64,000 nucleotides of DNA from CBDHEY01 sp965262305 (GCA_965262305.1 CBDHEY010000002.1:1116001-1180000); one strand, 5' to 3'; positions 54,752 to 63,690 are shown, counted from the first letter of the stretch. The notes: generated by a model from the sequence alone, not told the origin. Numbers and translations are program-made.

Positions 54752-55684
54752 ATGGTGAAAAAACTGGTAAGTATAATTTTCTTTTTTAGTTTTGTCGTTA
54801 GCATCAATTTGTACGCGAAGGATAGCCGATACCAAATACCCATGACTTTTTTTGATGGTAGTTCTAAGACTATCGCAGAATTGTTGCAGGAACAGCCTGT
54901 CTATATAAAGTTTTGGGCGACCTGGTGTCGCGATTGTTTGGCTCAAATGGAACATTTTCAAAAAGTGCATGACGACTATGGAAAGAGCCTAAAGGTCATA
55001 GGTGCCAATATTTGGGTGAACGAATCAGATGACAAAATTAGCGAAATTGTGAAAAATTTTAATTTAACTTTTCCTATCGCAAAAGATTTAAATGGTGAAC
55101 TTGCTCAAGCGTTTAATTTTATTGGAACGCCATATCATATATTAATCGATCAGCAAGGTAATATTGTTCATTCAGGCTACACGGCTGATACAATCATTGA
55201 TGAAAAAATATCTTTATTGGTAACAGGTAAGCTGAAAAGTGAAAACACTGAGGACATTGGTGAAACCAAACCTGGCGAGCTAGATTTGCAAATTGCACAG
55301 TTTAAGGAAAAACAAAAAACCACGGCATTATTTTTTGTCAGCACCTGGTGTGATTGGTATTTGGAGGAAACGCGACCATCCATTTCAAAAAATTGCATTG
55401 AAACTCAAAAGTGGATTAATGAGCTGGCTGAAAATTATCCGCAAATAGGCTGGAAAATTGTAAGTAGTCGCCTTTGGACTGGTGAACAAGAGGTAAGAGA
55501 GTACATAAATAAATATCAAATAAAAATACCGATGACACTTGATACGCAGAATACCGTTTTTATGGCTCATTCCATCCGAGATTTTCCAACTCTAGTTATT
55601 TTTAAAAATGGAAAAGAAGTTGGAAGAATGACCAATTCAGGTTCATTCCAAGAATTGGATGCTTTTGTTAAATCAAGAATTTAA
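54752..55684 (+). CDS. Secreted double thioredoxin-like protein
   Basis: A 310-residue protein with a signal peptide (KKLVSIIFFFSFVVSINLYA) and two thioredoxin folds. The first (about 30-155) has a TlpA/ResA-type WATWCRDC motif and ends with TPYHILIDQQGNI. The second (about 175-305) has STWCDWYLEET where the CxxC is CxxY, so its second Cys is missing; another Cys follows at SKNC. It may be a periplasmic reductase with a non-catalytic second half, for example in cytochrome c maturation or oxidative stress; the target is unknown. It is divergent from the LysR gene. Confidence 0.85.
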   Translation: MVKKLVSIIFFFSFVVSINLYAKDSRYQIPMTFFDGSSKTIAELLQEQPVYIKFWATWCRDCLAQMEHFQKVHDDYGKSLKVIGANIWVNESDDKISEIVKNFNLTFPIAKDLNGELAQAFNFIGTPYHILIDQQGNIVHSGYTADTIIDEKISLLVTGKLKSENTEDIGETKPGELDLQIAQFKEKQKTTALFFVSTWCDWYLEETRPSISKNCIETQKWINELAENYPQIGWKIVSSRLWTGEQEVREYINKYQIKIPMTLDTQNTVFMAHSIRDFPTLVIFKNGKEVGRMTNSGSFQELDAFVKSRI

Positions 55685-55771
55685 CTTTCCCGTAAATTAG
55701 AGTGTTTAAAGTTGCAAAAAAGGCTTTAAAGCATCTGTTATACATGTTGTTATAACCTATGACATACTTGC

Positions 55772-55800
55772 ACCCCAGGATTCAAAAAGAATCTTGGGGT
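55772..55800 (+). repeat. 12-bp stem-loop upstream of cnoX
   Basis: ACCCCAGGATTC pairs with GAATCTTGGGGT (one G-T pair) around AAAAA. It lacks a T-run. It lies between the double-thioredoxin gene and cnoX and may be a transcript-end or processing hairpin, or an extragenic repeat; no second copy was noticed in the window. Confidence 0.5.
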
Positions 55801-55898
55801 CAGTCGTTGAAATGCTATGGCCGATCTCAATATTAAATTATACGGTTTTGATTGCCGTTAATTCTTTAAAGATTTTAATTCGCTACTCGAAGGTCTCT

Positions 55899-56756
55899 AT
55901 GAACACTGATGTTATTGTTGAAATTACCTTAGAAAATGCTCAGCAGTATTTGATTGATGAATCACATAACCGTCCAGTATTGGTGGACTTTTGGGCTGAT
56001 TGGTGCAGCCCATGTAAGACACTTATGCCGATTTTGGAAAAACTGGCTAACGAATATCAAGGACAGTTTTTACTGGCGAAAGTAAATGCTGATGAATTAC
56101 AGATGATTGCTGGACAATTTGGCGTTCAAAGCTTACCAACTGTGATGCTTATGAAGGATGGTCAACCGATTGATGGTTTTGCCGGTGCTCAACCGGAAAA
56201 ACAAGTCAGGGAGCTTCTCGATAAACATTTGCCAAAGCCTTGGGATTCCGATCACGAGAAAGGCAATGAGCTGGTCGAATCTGGTGATTATGGAAGTGCT
56301 TTGGCACTTTTTCAAAAGGCATATACGGATTCGAATCAAAGACCTGATATAGCATTCTCTCTCACTAACTGCCTCATAGAATTGAAACGCTTTGATGATG
56401 CCGAGAATGTCTTAAGCCAAATAAAAATGGCAGATCAAGATTCGGAGTATGAGACCCTAAAAGCGAAACTAACGCTGTCTCAAGAAGCCCAGAAAACGCC
56501 TGAAATTGCGGCTTTAGAAGCCAAAGTAAAAGAAACTCCTGAAGATAAAGACCTAGCTTATCAACTTGCTGTTCAGTACAGCCAGAACAGTTATATGAGG
56601 GAAGCTTTAGAGTTACTTTTTGATCTGATTCGAACAGATATGAACTTTAAGGATGGTGAAGCTAAGAAGGTCTATTTGGATATATTATCTATACTAGGAA
56701 AAAGTGACCCACTCGCAACAGAGTTTCAAAGAAAGCTCTACACCTTGCTTTATTAA
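55899..56756 (+). CDS. cnoX: Co-chaperone thioredoxin CnoX (YbbN-like)
   Basis: A 285-residue protein with an N-terminal thioredoxin domain (residues 1-110) and a TPR-type helical C-terminus. The active site reads WADWCSPCK, a full CxxC, whereas E. coli CnoX has SQHC; so this one should be redox-active, like some other CnoX proteins. It protects clients from chlorine stress and hands them to GroEL and DnaK in studied species. ATG 55899 is chosen because GAAGG lies five bases upstream; the open frame extends 35 codons further without homology. Confidence 0.92.
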   Translation: MNTDVIVEITLENAQQYLIDESHNRPVLVDFWADWCSPCKTLMPILEKLANEYQGQFLLAKVNADELQMIAGQFGVQSLPTVMLMKDGQPIDGFAGAQPEKQVRELLDKHLPKPWDSDHEKGNELVESGDYGSALALFQKAYTDSNQRPDIAFSLTNCLIELKRFDDAENVLSQIKMADQDSEYETLKAKLTLSQEAQKTPEIAALEAKVKETPEDKDLAYQLAVQYSQNSYMREALELLFDLIRTDMNFKDGEAKKVYLDILSILGKSDPLATEFQRKLYTLLY

Positions 56757-56759
56757 AAA

Positions 56760-56788
56760 CTGACTCCATTAGTAATTGGTGGCATAAT
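56760..56788 (+). promoter_or_regulatory. Predicted promoter of serC-serA
   Basis: CTGACT (4/6) at 56760-56765, a 17-base spacer and CATAAT (5/6) at 56783-56788. A transcript would start near 56795 and carry about 99 bases before the serC ATG, including a terminator hairpin. Confidence 0.5.
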
Positions 56789-56853
56789 GCTCGCCCATTT
56801 TGGATGGCTCTGAACCTAATTAGGGCGTTAAAAATTAAATAATGACTTTGAAT

Positions 56854-56879
56854 AACACCTACCAAATAGGTGTTTTTTT
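56854..56879 (+). terminator. Terminator-like hairpin in the serC leader
   Basis: AACACCTA pairs with TAGGTGTT around CCAAA, followed by seven T. It ends 15 bases before the serC start, too close for a separate promoter after it, so serC transcripts must read through it. It could end the cnoX transcript, or act as an attenuator. CCTAATTAGG upstream (56815-56824) could pair with either arm. Confidence 0.8.
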
Positions 56880-56893
56880 GTTTGAGGATCATC

Positions 56894-58006
56894 ATGCAAC
56901 CCAATGTAAAGCCAAAAAACCCGAATTTTTCATCTGGACCCTGTAGTAAACGTCCCGGTTACGACCTCTCTGCTCTAAACACTCAGGTGTTGGGGCGATC
57001 ACATCGCTCCAGTATTGGTAAGGATCTTCTAGGTAAAGCCTGCTCGCAAACTGCGGAAATTCTTGGTTTACCCGAAGGTTATCGAGTGGGTATTGTCCCC
57101 GGCTCTGATACAGGCGCTATGGAAATGACCATGTGGTCTATGTTGGGTGAGAGGGGTGTTGACGTGCTCGCCTGGGAATCTTTCGGTAAAGGTTGGGTGA
57201 CCGACATAGTTAAGCAGCTTAAGCTTGATAATGTGCGTACATTTGAAGCTGATTATGGAAAATTGCCAAATTTGGCTGAAGTTGATTTCAAGAATGACGT
57301 GGTGTTTACCTGGAATGGCACGACTTCAGGTGTGAAAGTACCCAACGGTGACTGGATTGATGATAGCCGAGAAGGGCTCACTATTTGTGATGCCACTTCA
57401 GCTGTTTTTGCAATGGAGCTTCCTTGGGAAAAATTAGATGTCGTTACCTTTAGTTGGCAAAAGGTTTTGGGTGGTGAAGGTGCTCATGGTGTTCTCATTC
57501 TTGGGCCAAGAGCCGTTGAGCGCTTAGAATCTTATACACCGCCATGGCCAATGCCTAAACTGTTCCGAATGACCAAAGGCGGCAAGCTTATAGAAGGTAT
57601 TTTTAAAGGTGCTACCATCAATACCCCTTCAATGCTTTGCGTGGTTGATTATCTAGATGCGCTTAGTTGGGTCGATTCTATCGGTGGTGCAAGCGCTGCT
57701 ATACAAAAATCTAACGATAACCTAAAAGTAATTGAAGCATTCGTTGAATCAAACGAATGGGTGAGCTTTTTAGCAGAAGATCCGTCAACGATTTCCAATA
57801 CAAGTATTTGTTTGTCCGTTGATGCGACCGAAGAGCAAGTGAAGCAGATGGTCAAATTATTGGACCAAGAGGGTGTTGCATTTGACATTGGTGCATATAG
57901 AGATGCGCCAGCGGGCATTAGGATATGGGGCGGTGCCACTATTGAAGCATCAGATCTCGAAACATTGACCCACTGGATGGGTTGGGCCTATGACCAGGTT
58001 TCATAG
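56894..58006 (+). CDS. serC: Phosphoserine aminotransferase (alphaproteobacterial-type)
   Basis: A 370-residue PLP enzyme that makes phosphoserine from 3-phosphohydroxypyruvate. The start NPNFSSGPCSKRPGYDL, SHRSSIGKDLL, GTTSGVKVPNGDW and the PLP-binding Lys in TFSWQKVLGGEGAHG mark the branch (TIGR01365 type) common in alphaproteobacteria and unlike E. coli SerC. ATG 56894 has GAGG six bases upstream. serA follows after 47 bp, which supports the function. Possibly acquired by transfer, but many gammaproteobacteria share it. Confidence 0.93.
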   Translation: MQPNVKPKNPNFSSGPCSKRPGYDLSALNTQVLGRSHRSSIGKDLLGKACSQTAEILGLPEGYRVGIVPGSDTGAMEMTMWSMLGERGVDVLAWESFGKGWVTDIVKQLKLDNVRTFEADYGKLPNLAEVDFKNDVVFTWNGTTSGVKVPNGDWIDDSREGLTICDATSAVFAMELPWEKLDVVTFSWQKVLGGEGAHGVLILGPRAVERLESYTPPWPMPKLFRMTKGGKLIEGIFKGATINTPSMLCVVDYLDALSWVDSIGGASAAIQKSNDNLKVIEAFVESNEWVSFLAEDPSTISNTSICLSVDATEEQVKQMVKLLDQEGVAFDIGAYRDAPAGIRIWGGATIEASDLETLTHWMGWAYDQVS

Positions 58007-58053
58007 GTGTCCTGACTAATAATATTATTTGCAAATAATAACTGGATAAAAAA

Positions 58054-59232
58054 ATGTATCAAATACGTACTTATAACAAGATATCTGACAAGGGCCTAAG
58101 CCGATTTCCCAGTGAAAACTACCAAGTAGGAGATGATATTGGCCAACCTGATGGTATTGTTTTGCGCAGCCATAAACTGCATGGTGAAGCATTACCTGAC
58201 TCAGTCAAAGGCATTGCGCGAGCTGGAGCAGGAACAAATAATATCCCCACAGAGGAGTACACTAAAAAGGGAATTGTTGTCTTTAATACTCCTGGTGCAA
58301 ATGCTAATGCAGTGAAAGAGTTAGTGTTGACTGGCATGCTTCTCAGTTCTCGTGGCGTGCTCCAGGGTAAGGCATATGTTGAAACGCTTGGTCACATGAC
58401 GGATTCGACTGAAATGTCGAAACTGTTGGAAAAAGAGAAAAAGCGTTTTGCAGGCAGTGAATTAGCGGGAAAAACACTTGGGATAATTGGACTTGGTGCG
58501 ATTGGTTCATTAGTCGCGAATGCGGCCCTAGCGCTTGACATGAATGTGATTGGCTATGACCCAGCACTTTCTGTGGAAGCGGCTTGGAAACTGTCTAGCC
58601 AAGTGAGGCGTATGGAGTCAATGGAAGCGTTATTAGCAGAAGTAGACTATTTATCGCTTAATGTTCCGGCGATTCCTCCTACGTTAAAAATGATAAATGC
58701 GGAAAAGTTAAAGCTCATGAAACCTAATGCCGCTATTATGAATTTTGCTCGTGATGCCATTGTAGATCCAGAAGCAATTGTTTCCGCACTTGACGCTGGT
58801 GCTTTGCGTCAATATGTCTGTGACTTTCCTGAACCTTGTTTAATTGGTCATGATAAAGTCGTCGCGGTACCACATATAGGTGCAAGTACTTTAGAAGCCG
58901 AAGAAAATTGTGCTGTGATGGCGGTTAATCAATTGATGAATTACCTTGAAAACGGCAATATCATTAATTCGGTTAATTTTCCTCAAACCGAAATGGCTTG
59001 GGGTGAAGCTCCTTGTCGAGTCACATTCACAAATGAAAATGTATCTGGCGTTTTAGGCAATGTATTGTCGATCTTCGCCGAAAATAACGTGAATATTATT
59101 GATATGGTCAACAAAAGCCGTAATGATGTAGCATACAATATACTGGATCTTGAGGCGCCATTGGGTAGTGATCTTTTAGTTGCATTAGAAAGCGTAGAGC
59201 ATGTCATTTCTGTGCGTGTACTAACACGATAA
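58054..59232 (+). CDS. serA: D-3-phosphoglycerate dehydrogenase
   Basis: The first step of serine synthesis, NAD-dependent. The 392-residue protein shows the NAD motif GIIGLGAIG, the catalytic Arg in NFARDAIVD, Glu in DFPEP and His in VPHIGASTLEAEE, then a C-terminal ACT domain (about 318-392, FTNENVSGVLGNVLSIF), where serine usually binds for feedback inhibition. It is shorter than the class with an extra intervening domain. Lies in a serC-serA operon. Confidence 0.94.
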   Translation: MYQIRTYNKISDKGLSRFPSENYQVGDDIGQPDGIVLRSHKLHGEALPDSVKGIARAGAGTNNIPTEEYTKKGIVVFNTPGANANAVKELVLTGMLLSSRGVLQGKAYVETLGHMTDSTEMSKLLEKEKKRFAGSELAGKTLGIIGLGAIGSLVANAALALDMNVIGYDPALSVEAAWKLSSQVRRMESMEALLAEVDYLSLNVPAIPPTLKMINAEKLKLMKPNAAIMNFARDAIVDPEAIVSALDAGALRQYVCDFPEPCLIGHDKVVAVPHIGASTLEAEENCAVMAVNQLMNYLENGNIINSVNFPQTEMAWGEAPCRVTFTNENVSGVLGNVLSIFAENNVNIIDMVNKSRNDVAYNILDLEAPLGSDLLVALESVEHVISVRVLTR

Positions 59233-59267
59233 AGCCTATCGATAGTAGATTTATAGCGCGGCTCTAC

Positions 59268-59295
59268 TTGCAAAGTTGTTCGAAATTGCGATAAT
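59268..59295 (+). promoter_or_regulatory. Predicted promoter of the 4.5S RNA gene
   Basis: TTGCAA (4/6) at 59268-59273, a 16-base spacer and GATAAT (5/6) at 59290-59295 followed by GCGCAGCCGC. The mature RNA would begin about 45 bases after the start site, so a short precursor leader is expected. Confidence 0.45.
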
Positions 59296-59346
59296 GCGCA
59301 GCCGCTTTTTACTCCTATGCAAAAAATGAATTGCGGTGAGTGTAAT

Positions 59347-59458
59347 GGTGGCCCAGTTTGGTCCCCTCGCGACAATTCGCTGTGAACCCCGCCAGGTCCG
59401 GAAGGAAGCAACGGTAGCAGTACAATTGGGCGCCGGGGTGTGGCTGAATTGGGTCATC
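59347..59458 (+). ncRNA. ffs: 4.5S signal recognition particle RNA
   Basis: The conserved SRP core is present: CCAGGTCCGGAAGGAAGCA with the GGAA tetraloop that binds Ffh. The ends pair (GGTGGCCC with GGGTCATC) and the long rod-like helix continues inward as CAGTTTGG with CTGAATTG. Length is about 112 bases. It lies directly before dnaX, as in related genomes. The exact 5' end is inferred from pairing. Confidence 0.92.
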
Positions 59459-59541
59459 TCCAGTCTTAGGTTGATTTTCCTGTATAATCCAATTCTTTAC
59501 GCATTGATTCGAGTTCCATTGAAGAAGACTGATTTGATTTA

Positions 59542-61527
59542 ATGAGCTATCAAGTTCTAGCCCGAAAATGGCGACCAAAGATCTTTCGAGAAATGGTTGG
59601 CCAAGAGCACGTACTTCAAGCACTTATAAACGCTCTTGATCACGATAGGTTGCACCACGCATACTTGTTTACTGGAACGCGTGGAGTAGGTAAAACCACG
59701 ATTGCTCGAATTTTAGCGAAGTGCCTTAATTGCGAAACTGGTGTGAGTTCTGAGCCATGTGGTGAATGCAGTTCGTGTATTGAAATCAATGAGGGGCGAT
59801 TTGTTGATCTAATAGAAGTTGATGCTGCATCACGCACTAAAGTTGAAGATACTCGTGAACTTCTAGACAATGTTCAATATGCGCCTACCAGAGGGCGATA
59901 CAAGATTTACCTCATAGATGAGGTGCACATGCTCTCTAACCATAGTTTTAATGCGTTGCTAAAAACACTAGAAGAGCCACCAGAGCATGTAAAATTTTTG
60001 CTTGCGACCACAGATCCTCAAAAGCTCCCTGTAACTATTCTCTCTCGTTGTCTTCAGTTTAACCTTAAAAATATGAGTCCAGAAAGGATAGTAGGGCATT
60101 TGAGCCATGTTTTGACCGAAGAAATGATTCCTTATGATGATGCCGGTCTTTGGCAAATAGCTCGCTCTGCAGATGGCAGTATGCGAGACGCGCTAAGCTT
60201 GACGGATCAAGCAATTGCATTTGGTGGTAACAAAATATCCGAACAAGACGTTTCCGCTATGTTGGGAACCATCGATCATCAATTAATTCAATCTTTGATG
60301 AGCGGATTAATTGAAAGTGATGGAACCGCAGTTTTGAATGCCGTGGCTAAGTTCGCGGAACATTCACCCGATTACGGTGCGGCTTTAGCGGATTTACAGA
60401 CTTTATTACATAGAATTGCCATCGCCCAGGCTCTGCCAGAGGCACTTGATAACAGTTATGGTGATAGAAAAGTAATAATGGAGTATGCGCAAAAGTTGGC
60501 TTCTGAAGATGTTCAATTGTACTATCAAATTTCTTTAGTTGGCCGAAGAGATTTACCTCTTGCTTCAAATCCTAGAAGTGGGTTTGAAATGACTTTGCTT
60601 AGAATGCTTGCGTTCAAGCCTCAAGGGGTGGTGGATATTCCCACTGCATCTATGCGGAATCGGGTGGAAGAAAGAGTCGAATCGATCTCTTCAGAAGATA
60701 ACTCCTTAGAAGATAACTCCGTAAAAAAAAAACTGATTGATAAGCAACAGCCAGTTAAGCAGGAAGAAGATCGAGACATAGCGCTTGTTGCAAAAGAAGC
60801 AGAGAGACTGGAAAACCAAAAAGATTATAAAGTCGAACCGAGTCGACAGAAGTTAATATCACCTGATGAAGTTAAATCTAATTTTCAAGAATCACCATCT
60901 GGACATACAGGCAATCCAACGAATATAGATTTAGCGAATCAACTAAAAAAAGAAGATCCTTCAAAAGACTTTTTGCGCTCTCAATTAAAAGCTCAAGTCA
61001 AAGAAATCGTAGGCAAAGAAGGCATCACTGAACAGGTTAAAAGAGAAGACGATTCAACACCTGTAAGTGACGTTCGATCAAAGCCAAGTCATAAAGCGTC
61101 AAGTGCTAAAAAAATAGCTTTTGATCAGTTTACTCCGAATCTATGGATTAATGTTTTTCGGCAGCTCAATGTCCGAGGTATAGTACAAAGTACCGTGGCC
61201 AATTGCGTTTGTGTGGGTAAAGAGGATGGAAAGCTTTATTTTATTTTGGATAGTGAGAAGGCCAGTTTATTTGATGCATCGCATCAGCAGCGCATGATGG
61301 ATATAATCAGTGATTACTTTGAATTACCTGTTCGTATTGAAATCAATGTAGGAGCGGTTGAAGGGGAGATGGAATCGCCAGCTATTTTTATAGAGCGAGA
61401 GAAAGCGGAAGCAAGAAAAAGCGCCATTGAAGATATGAGAGCGGATCCTGTTGTGCAAACGCTTATTGGCGAATTTGGCGCAACATTTAATGAAGCTAGT
61501 CTTGTATTGAGTAAAGATGGTACGTAA
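59542..61527 (+). CDS. dnaX: DNA polymerase III subunits tau and gamma
   Basis: The 661-residue tau form loads clamps and bridges polymerases. The AAA+ part has Walker A GTRGVGKTT, a four-Cys zinc module (CETGVSSEPCGECSSC), LIDEVHML and sensor TTDPQKLP; a clamp-loader collar domain runs to about residue 365. After two in-frame 15-bp repeats (SEDNS, LEDNS) comes a run of ten A at 60723-60732 (V394-K397). Both other frames stop within 8 bases of it, so a short gamma form of about 398 residues is likely by slippage. The rest is a charged linker and the tau-specific domain that contacts the polymerase. Confidence 0.95.
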   Translation: MSYQVLARKWRPKIFREMVGQEHVLQALINALDHDRLHHAYLFTGTRGVGKTTIARILAKCLNCETGVSSEPCGECSSCIEINEGRFVDLIEVDAASRTKVEDTRELLDNVQYAPTRGRYKIYLIDEVHMLSNHSFNALLKTLEEPPEHVKFLLATTDPQKLPVTILSRCLQFNLKNMSPERIVGHLSHVLTEEMIPYDDAGLWQIARSADGSMRDALSLTDQAIAFGGNKISEQDVSAMLGTIDHQLIQSLMSGLIESDGTAVLNAVAKFAEHSPDYGAALADLQTLLHRIAIAQALPEALDNSYGDRKVIMEYAQKLASEDVQLYYQISLVGRRDLPLASNPRSGFEMTLLRMLAFKPQGVVDIPTASMRNRVEERVESISSEDNSLEDNSVKKKLIDKQQPVKQEEDRDIALVAKEAERLENQKDYKVEPSRQKLISPDEVKSNFQESPSGHTGNPTNIDLANQLKKEDPSKDFLRSQLKAQVKEIVGKEGITEQVKREDDSTPVSDVRSKPSHKASSAKKIAFDQFTPNLWINVFRQLNVRGIVQSTVANCVCVGKEDGKLYFILDSEKASLFDASHQQRMMDIISDYFELPVRIEINVGAVEGEMESPAIFIEREKAEARKSAIEDMRADPVVQTLIGEFGATFNEASLVLSKDGT

Positions 61528-61563
61528 CTGTAAATTAAATGTGATAAATTTTTTTAGGTGGGC

Positions 61564-61887
61564 ATGATGAAAGGTCTTGGCGATATAATGAAGCAAGCGC
61601 AGGAAATGCAAGAAAAAATGGCGAAAATGCAGGAAGAGCTTGCAAACAAAGAAATAGAAGGTCAGTCAGGAGCAGGCCTAGTTAAGATTATTATGACCGG
61701 CCGCCATGATGTAAAAAGTGTTTCTATTGACCCAAGCTTGCTTGAAGATGATAAAGAAATACTTGAAGATTTAATTGCCGCTGCTGTCAATGATGCTGTG
61801 CGCAGAATCGAAGATTCTAATAAAGATTCTTTAAGCAATTTAACTGGCGGTATTTCTATGCCACCAGGTTTCAAAATGCCTTTTTAA
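61564..61887 (+). CDS. ybaB: Nucleoid-associated protein YbaB/EbfC
   Basis: A 107-residue small DNA-binding protein with the usual GLGDIMKQAQEMQEKMAKMQEELA coiled-coil start, GQSGAGLVKIIMTGRHDVKSVSIDPSLL core and a Gly/Met-rich tail ending GGISMPPGFKMPF. ATG 61564 or 61567 follow AGGTG; GTG 61558 sits inside that site. It lies between dnaX and recR in the common order. Confidence 0.95.
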   Translation: MMKGLGDIMKQAQEMQEKMAKMQEELANKEIEGQSGAGLVKIIMTGRHDVKSVSIDPSLLEDDKEILEDLIAAAVNDAVRRIEDSNKDSLSNLTGGISMPPGFKMPF

Positions 61888-61894
61888 CTTTTTC

Positions 61895-62488
61895 ATGTTT
61901 TCTCCCGTTATTGATCAACTTATTAAGTCTTTTAAACGCCTTCCAGGCGTAGGACCAAAATCGGCTCAGAGACTCGCCTTACATATGCTAGAACATGATC
62001 GTGATGGTGCTTTAGAACTCGCTTCCTCGCTGCATGTCGCAATTGAAAAAGTGGGTCGTTGCAAAAAATGCCGCAATCTCTCTGAACAGGATATATGCCA
62101 TATTTGCAGTAACCCTAAACGGGATCAAAGCTTGTTATGTGTTGTGGAATCACCTGGAGATGTCATAGCCTTAGAGCAGTCAGCTATTTATTCAGGTTTG
62201 TATTTTGTGCTTCAAGGTCATCTTTCACCGATTGATGGTATAGGGCCGAAAGAAATTGGACTCGATGTGTTGGAGCTGCGACTTCAAGAAGAGGAGATTA
62301 GCGAGCTTATAATTGCGACTAACCCAACAGTCGAAGGAGAAGCTACTTCTCATTATATTTCTGAAAAAGCGAAGAAATACGATGTGCGAGTTTCTCGGAT
62401 TGCTCATGGCGTCCCCATTGGTGGTGAACTTGAATACATTGATGGTGGAACCTTAGCGCATGCTATAAATAGCCGCAGAGAGATCTAA
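61895..62488 (+). CDS. recR: Recombination protein RecR
   Basis: RecR works with RecF and RecO to load RecA on gapped DNA. The 197-residue protein has the helix-hairpin-helix LPGVGPKSAQRLALHM, a four-Cys zinc finger (CKKCRNLSEQDICHIC) and a Toprim domain (VVESPGDVIALEQS, GHLSPIDGIGP, TNPTVEGEATSHYI). It follows ybaB by seven bases. Confidence 0.97.
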   Translation: MFSPVIDQLIKSFKRLPGVGPKSAQRLALHMLEHDRDGALELASSLHVAIEKVGRCKKCRNLSEQDICHICSNPKRDQSLLCVVESPGDVIALEQSAIYSGLYFVLQGHLSPIDGIGPKEIGLDVLELRLQEEEISELIIATNPTVEGEATSHYISEKAKKYDVRVSRIAHGVPIGGELEYIDGGTLAHAINSRREI

Positions 62489-62535
62489 TAGATATCAATT
62501 CGAAGCAGGTACGGTAGGACTAAAGGAAGACATTT

Positions 62536-63690
62536 ATGAGCGCTGAATTGATCAAGCAATCCATCGAATGGGTGGATACAAATGCCCTCTTAGAAAAAAC
62601 CTGTGCCGGCTGGGAAAATAAATCTCTTTTAGCGGTAGATACCGAGTTTATGCGATCGGATACCTACTATCCGATTACTGGATTGATCCAAATAAATGAC
62701 GGTGAAAAGAATTACCTTATCGACCCGAAACCCATTGATGATTTTTTTCCTTTGGTCGAAATTGTTGATTCAAAATCTATTCTCAAAGTATTTCATTCTT
62801 GCTCGGAAGATTTAGAAGTTTTTCATCGAACAATTGGTACTATGCCAAATGGATTATTCGATACGCAAATTGCTGGTGCGATGGCAGGCTACGGTTTTTC
62901 GGTTGGGTTTGCAAATATGGTGAAGTCCGCATTGGATATTTCTCTACCGAAAACGGAAACTCGATCAGATTGGTTAGCTCGGCCACTAAGCCAGCATCAG
63001 ATATCTTATGCGGCCATGGATGTAGAGTATTTATTCTTGCTTGCAGAGCATTTAATTGAAAGTTTAAAAGAAAAAGGTCGATTTGAGTGGGCGTTGGAAG
63101 AGAGTCAGTCTTTGGTGAATCGGTATTTTGACAATCAGGATCCCGAAGCCAGTTATTTGAGAGTTAAATCTGCGTGGAAATTAAATTCCCGACAACTTGC
63201 AGTTTTGAAAGCGCTAGCGAAGTGGCGAGAAGACTATGCGCAGGAGAATGATCAACCTCGAAATCGAATCTTAAAGGAACATACGGTTTTTGAAATTGCT
63301 AAACTTATGCCTAAACACACCTCCCAATTGCGAGGTATCGAGGGTATTAGTGAGAGAATGATTCGAAACAATGGAAATAAGATTGTTTCTATCGTAAAGG
63401 TAGTGATGGATCTTGATGAAAACGAATTACCCGAAACAATTCCTCGACCATTAGGATCCGAAGCGAAACACATTTTAAAACCACTTAAATCATTTGTTTC
63501 AAATATTGCTCAACAGTTAGGTATTCCACCAGAATTATTTTTAAAGAAGAAGGATTACGAGTTTTTCGCAGTAAGTATTTTAAATCGGCGTGATCTGAGC
63601 TTACCGGAAAACTTAAATGGTTGGCGGAAGGCTGTAATGGGTGATTTGATAATAGATTTTCTACATCGGGAATTTAATGAAAATGACTAA
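62536..63690 (+). CDS. rnd: Ribonuclease D
   Basis: RNase D trims tRNA 3' ends. The 384-residue enzyme has the DEDD exonuclease motifs: VDTEFMRSDTYYPI (D, E), FHSCSEDLEVF (D) and YAAMDVEYLFLL (Y, D), followed by one clear HRDC domain (WKLNSRQLAVLKALAKWREDYA) and a C-terminal helical domain. The last 14 bases overlap ycgL, so the two are translated together. Confidence 0.95.
   Translation: MSAELIKQSIEWVDTNALLEKTCAGWENKSLLAVDTEFMRSDTYYPITGLIQINDGEKNYLIDPKPIDDFFPLVEIVDSKSILKVFHSCSEDLEVFHRTIGTMPNGLFDTQIAGAMAGYGFSVGFANMVKSALDISLPKTETRSDWLARPLSQHQISYAAMDVEYLFLLAEHLIESLKEKGRFEWALEESQSLVNRYFDNQDPEASYLRVKSAWKLNSRQLAVLKALAKWREDYAQENDQPRNRILKEHTVFEIAKLMPKHTSQLRGIEGISERMIRNNGNKIVSIVKVVMDLDENELPETIPRPLGSEAKHILKPLKSFVSNIAQQLGIPPELFLKKKDYEFFAVSILNRRDLSLPENLNGWRKAVMGDLIIDFLHREFNEND

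Noticed and set aside
55794..55898. A 35-codon N-terminal extension of cnoX
   Set aside because: It starts inside a hairpin, has no homology, and a good ribosome site is placed before ATG 55899.
56804..56842. A serine leader peptide controlling serC by classical attenuation
   Set aside because: The 12-codon frame (MALNLIRALKIK) contains no Ser codon and has a poorly placed ribosome site.
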